Of a DNA stretch of 64,000 nt, positions 59,780-64,000 are shown one piece after another. Every line of letters starts with the position of its first letter. Position 1 is the first letter of the stretch. The stretch is from Pagrus major (lineage: Eukaryota; Chordata; Actinopteri; Spariformes; Sparidae): contig NC_133235.1 in the NCBI RefSeq assembly GCF_040436345.1, forward strand, positions 23,336,660-23,400,659, read 5' to 3'. Both the position numbers and the translations under genes were made by a program. The notes beneath the pieces were generated by a model. It had not been told where the DNA came from and did no database searches. It saw only the letters and a list, made by a program, of their open reading frames with translations.

Positions 59780-60550
59780 ACTTAAAGGACCACTCCACTG
59801 ATTTTACATGTCAAAGTCAATTTTCTAATCATATTAGGTACTAAACGTGTAAAAACACAGTGTGTCTGTGGCTCTGGAGGAGGCTTGCAACTCTAGTTGG
59901 ACATGACATCCCTTAAGTAAGCATATGTTTCCCTGCATTACAGTTTAAAATCTAATGAAAGATGCAGTTGCATTAAGGGAAGTGAAGCATCCAGAGTTTT
60001 CCAGAAGTTTGACTAACACTAGGGCGTAAAATCAGGATTTCTCTGCCTCGGCTGCATCAATTTCTACCACTCTTCTTTTAATCTGCCTCCCCCAAATTAA
60101 AGTCCTGTGGAGTCAGTTTAAAAGTTGCAGTGTTTTTGTAGTTGAGTAAAAAAAAGTATATGAACACTATCAGAAGTAAAAGTACTCGAGTAGAATTGTG
60201 TCTTTCAGAGATTTATATCTCTATGTTATAATTTTGAATTTACAATAAAAATAACTGATTAAAAAGGACTAATCTGTTTGTTATTTTAAATGCTTTATAT
60301 AGTATTGGGCACTAATACATCATATTTTATAGGATCATTTGAAATCCGTAAATTCACAATACCTCCCAAATCAATATAGTGGAGTAAAAAGTATGTTTAT
60401 CTTATAAATGGAGTCAAGTAGAAGGTAGCAATAACTAAAAATGAGTTACTCAAGTAGGCCTCAGCTACCGTTGACTTTAAGTGTACAGCATTTGAGTAAA
60501 TCTACTTAGTTACTTTTACCTCATAAAGGCTACTTTCACTGTAATTGACC
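59780..60550. repeat. Repeat-rich spacer before rab6b
   Basis: About 59785-60110 starts with AAAGGACCACTCCACTGATT, a repeat start I recognise from fish. About 60120-60540 has AAGTAAAAGTACTCGAGTAG and ACTTAGTTACTTTTACCTCA, another copy of the stair-step repeat family seen in kif1a introns. No exon. Confidence 0.55.
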
Positions 60551-60579
60551 AAATTATTTTACCTTTATGTAACACACAT

Positions 60580-63742
<3,163 letters not shown>

Positions 63743-64000
63743 GTGAGACCCAGAGCCAAAAAGATCAGTAAAGATAAGAAACTTTAGTATATTGTAATGC
63801 ATGATATACTGTCTGCCTATGGTTAATAACTGTACTTAAGACAGGATAGTGAGGGATTTCTCCTTATATCAGCTCTATTACCACTTTTCTTGTTATATTT
63901 TTTAAACAAATTCTCTACCAGTCCTCCTACAGTGATGAACAATGGGACTAATCACACTGTAGGTCTCATATATATTTAGCCTGTATTGTACAATAGTGAC

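Overview
This is a window from a teleost fish nuclear genome, probably a compact percomorph-like one. Its genes are split into many short exons with GT-AG introns and match vertebrate families, mostly from human 2q37.3. The introns and spacers hold interspersed repeats that I recognise as common in fish. I see no bacterial, viral or organellar content.

Layout, left to right. (1) bok (+), 803-8759: Bcl-2 family death effector, 4 coding exons, 213 aa, with a 5' UTR exon near the left edge. (2) thap4/nitrobindin-like gene (-), 14812-11045: 5 coding exons, 171 aa, the heme/nitrobindin domain only, without a THAP zinc finger. A decayed second copy of its promoter and first exon lies at 15557-15722. 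(3) agxt (-), 19734-15923: alanine-glyoxylate aminotransferase, 11 exons, 429 aa, with a mitochondrial-type leader. (4) kif1a (+), 24368-45902: kinesin-3 motor, 46 constitutive-looking coding exons (1,696 aa) plus two candidate in-frame mini-exons. It covers the motor, FHA and PH domains and has a GC-rich 5' UTR/promoter at about 22.6-23.2 kb and a long 3' region. (5) Espin-like gene (+), 54510-59388: 5 exons, 684 aa, with no visible ankyrin repeats. (6) rab6b-like GTPase (+), from 60824: first two coding exons only, cut by the window end.

bok-thap4 and agxt-kif1a are neighbours in human 2q37.3, and ESPNL lies in the same band, so most of the window is conserved synteny. RAB6B is on a different human chromosome, so the espin-like/rab6b spacer is a likely rearrangement point. 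The genes are not an operon and share no pathway: apoptosis (bok), heme/nitrogen-oxide chemistry (thap4), glyoxylate detoxification (agxt), axonal dense-core/synaptic vesicle transport (kif1a), actin bundles (espin-like) and Golgi trafficking (rab6b).

I found no new multi-gene system. The most interesting items are the relic duplicated promoter plus exon 1 next to thap4, the ankyrin-less espin-like gene, the dual-start/odd C-terminus pattern of agxt, several in-frame micro-exons and alternative splice sites in kif1a, and a microsatellite that serves as the splice-acceptor pyrimidine tract in agxt. Exon boundaries were placed by hand from reading frame, GT/AG sites and remembered family sequences. 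Coding length and phase were checked for every gene and close in frame.
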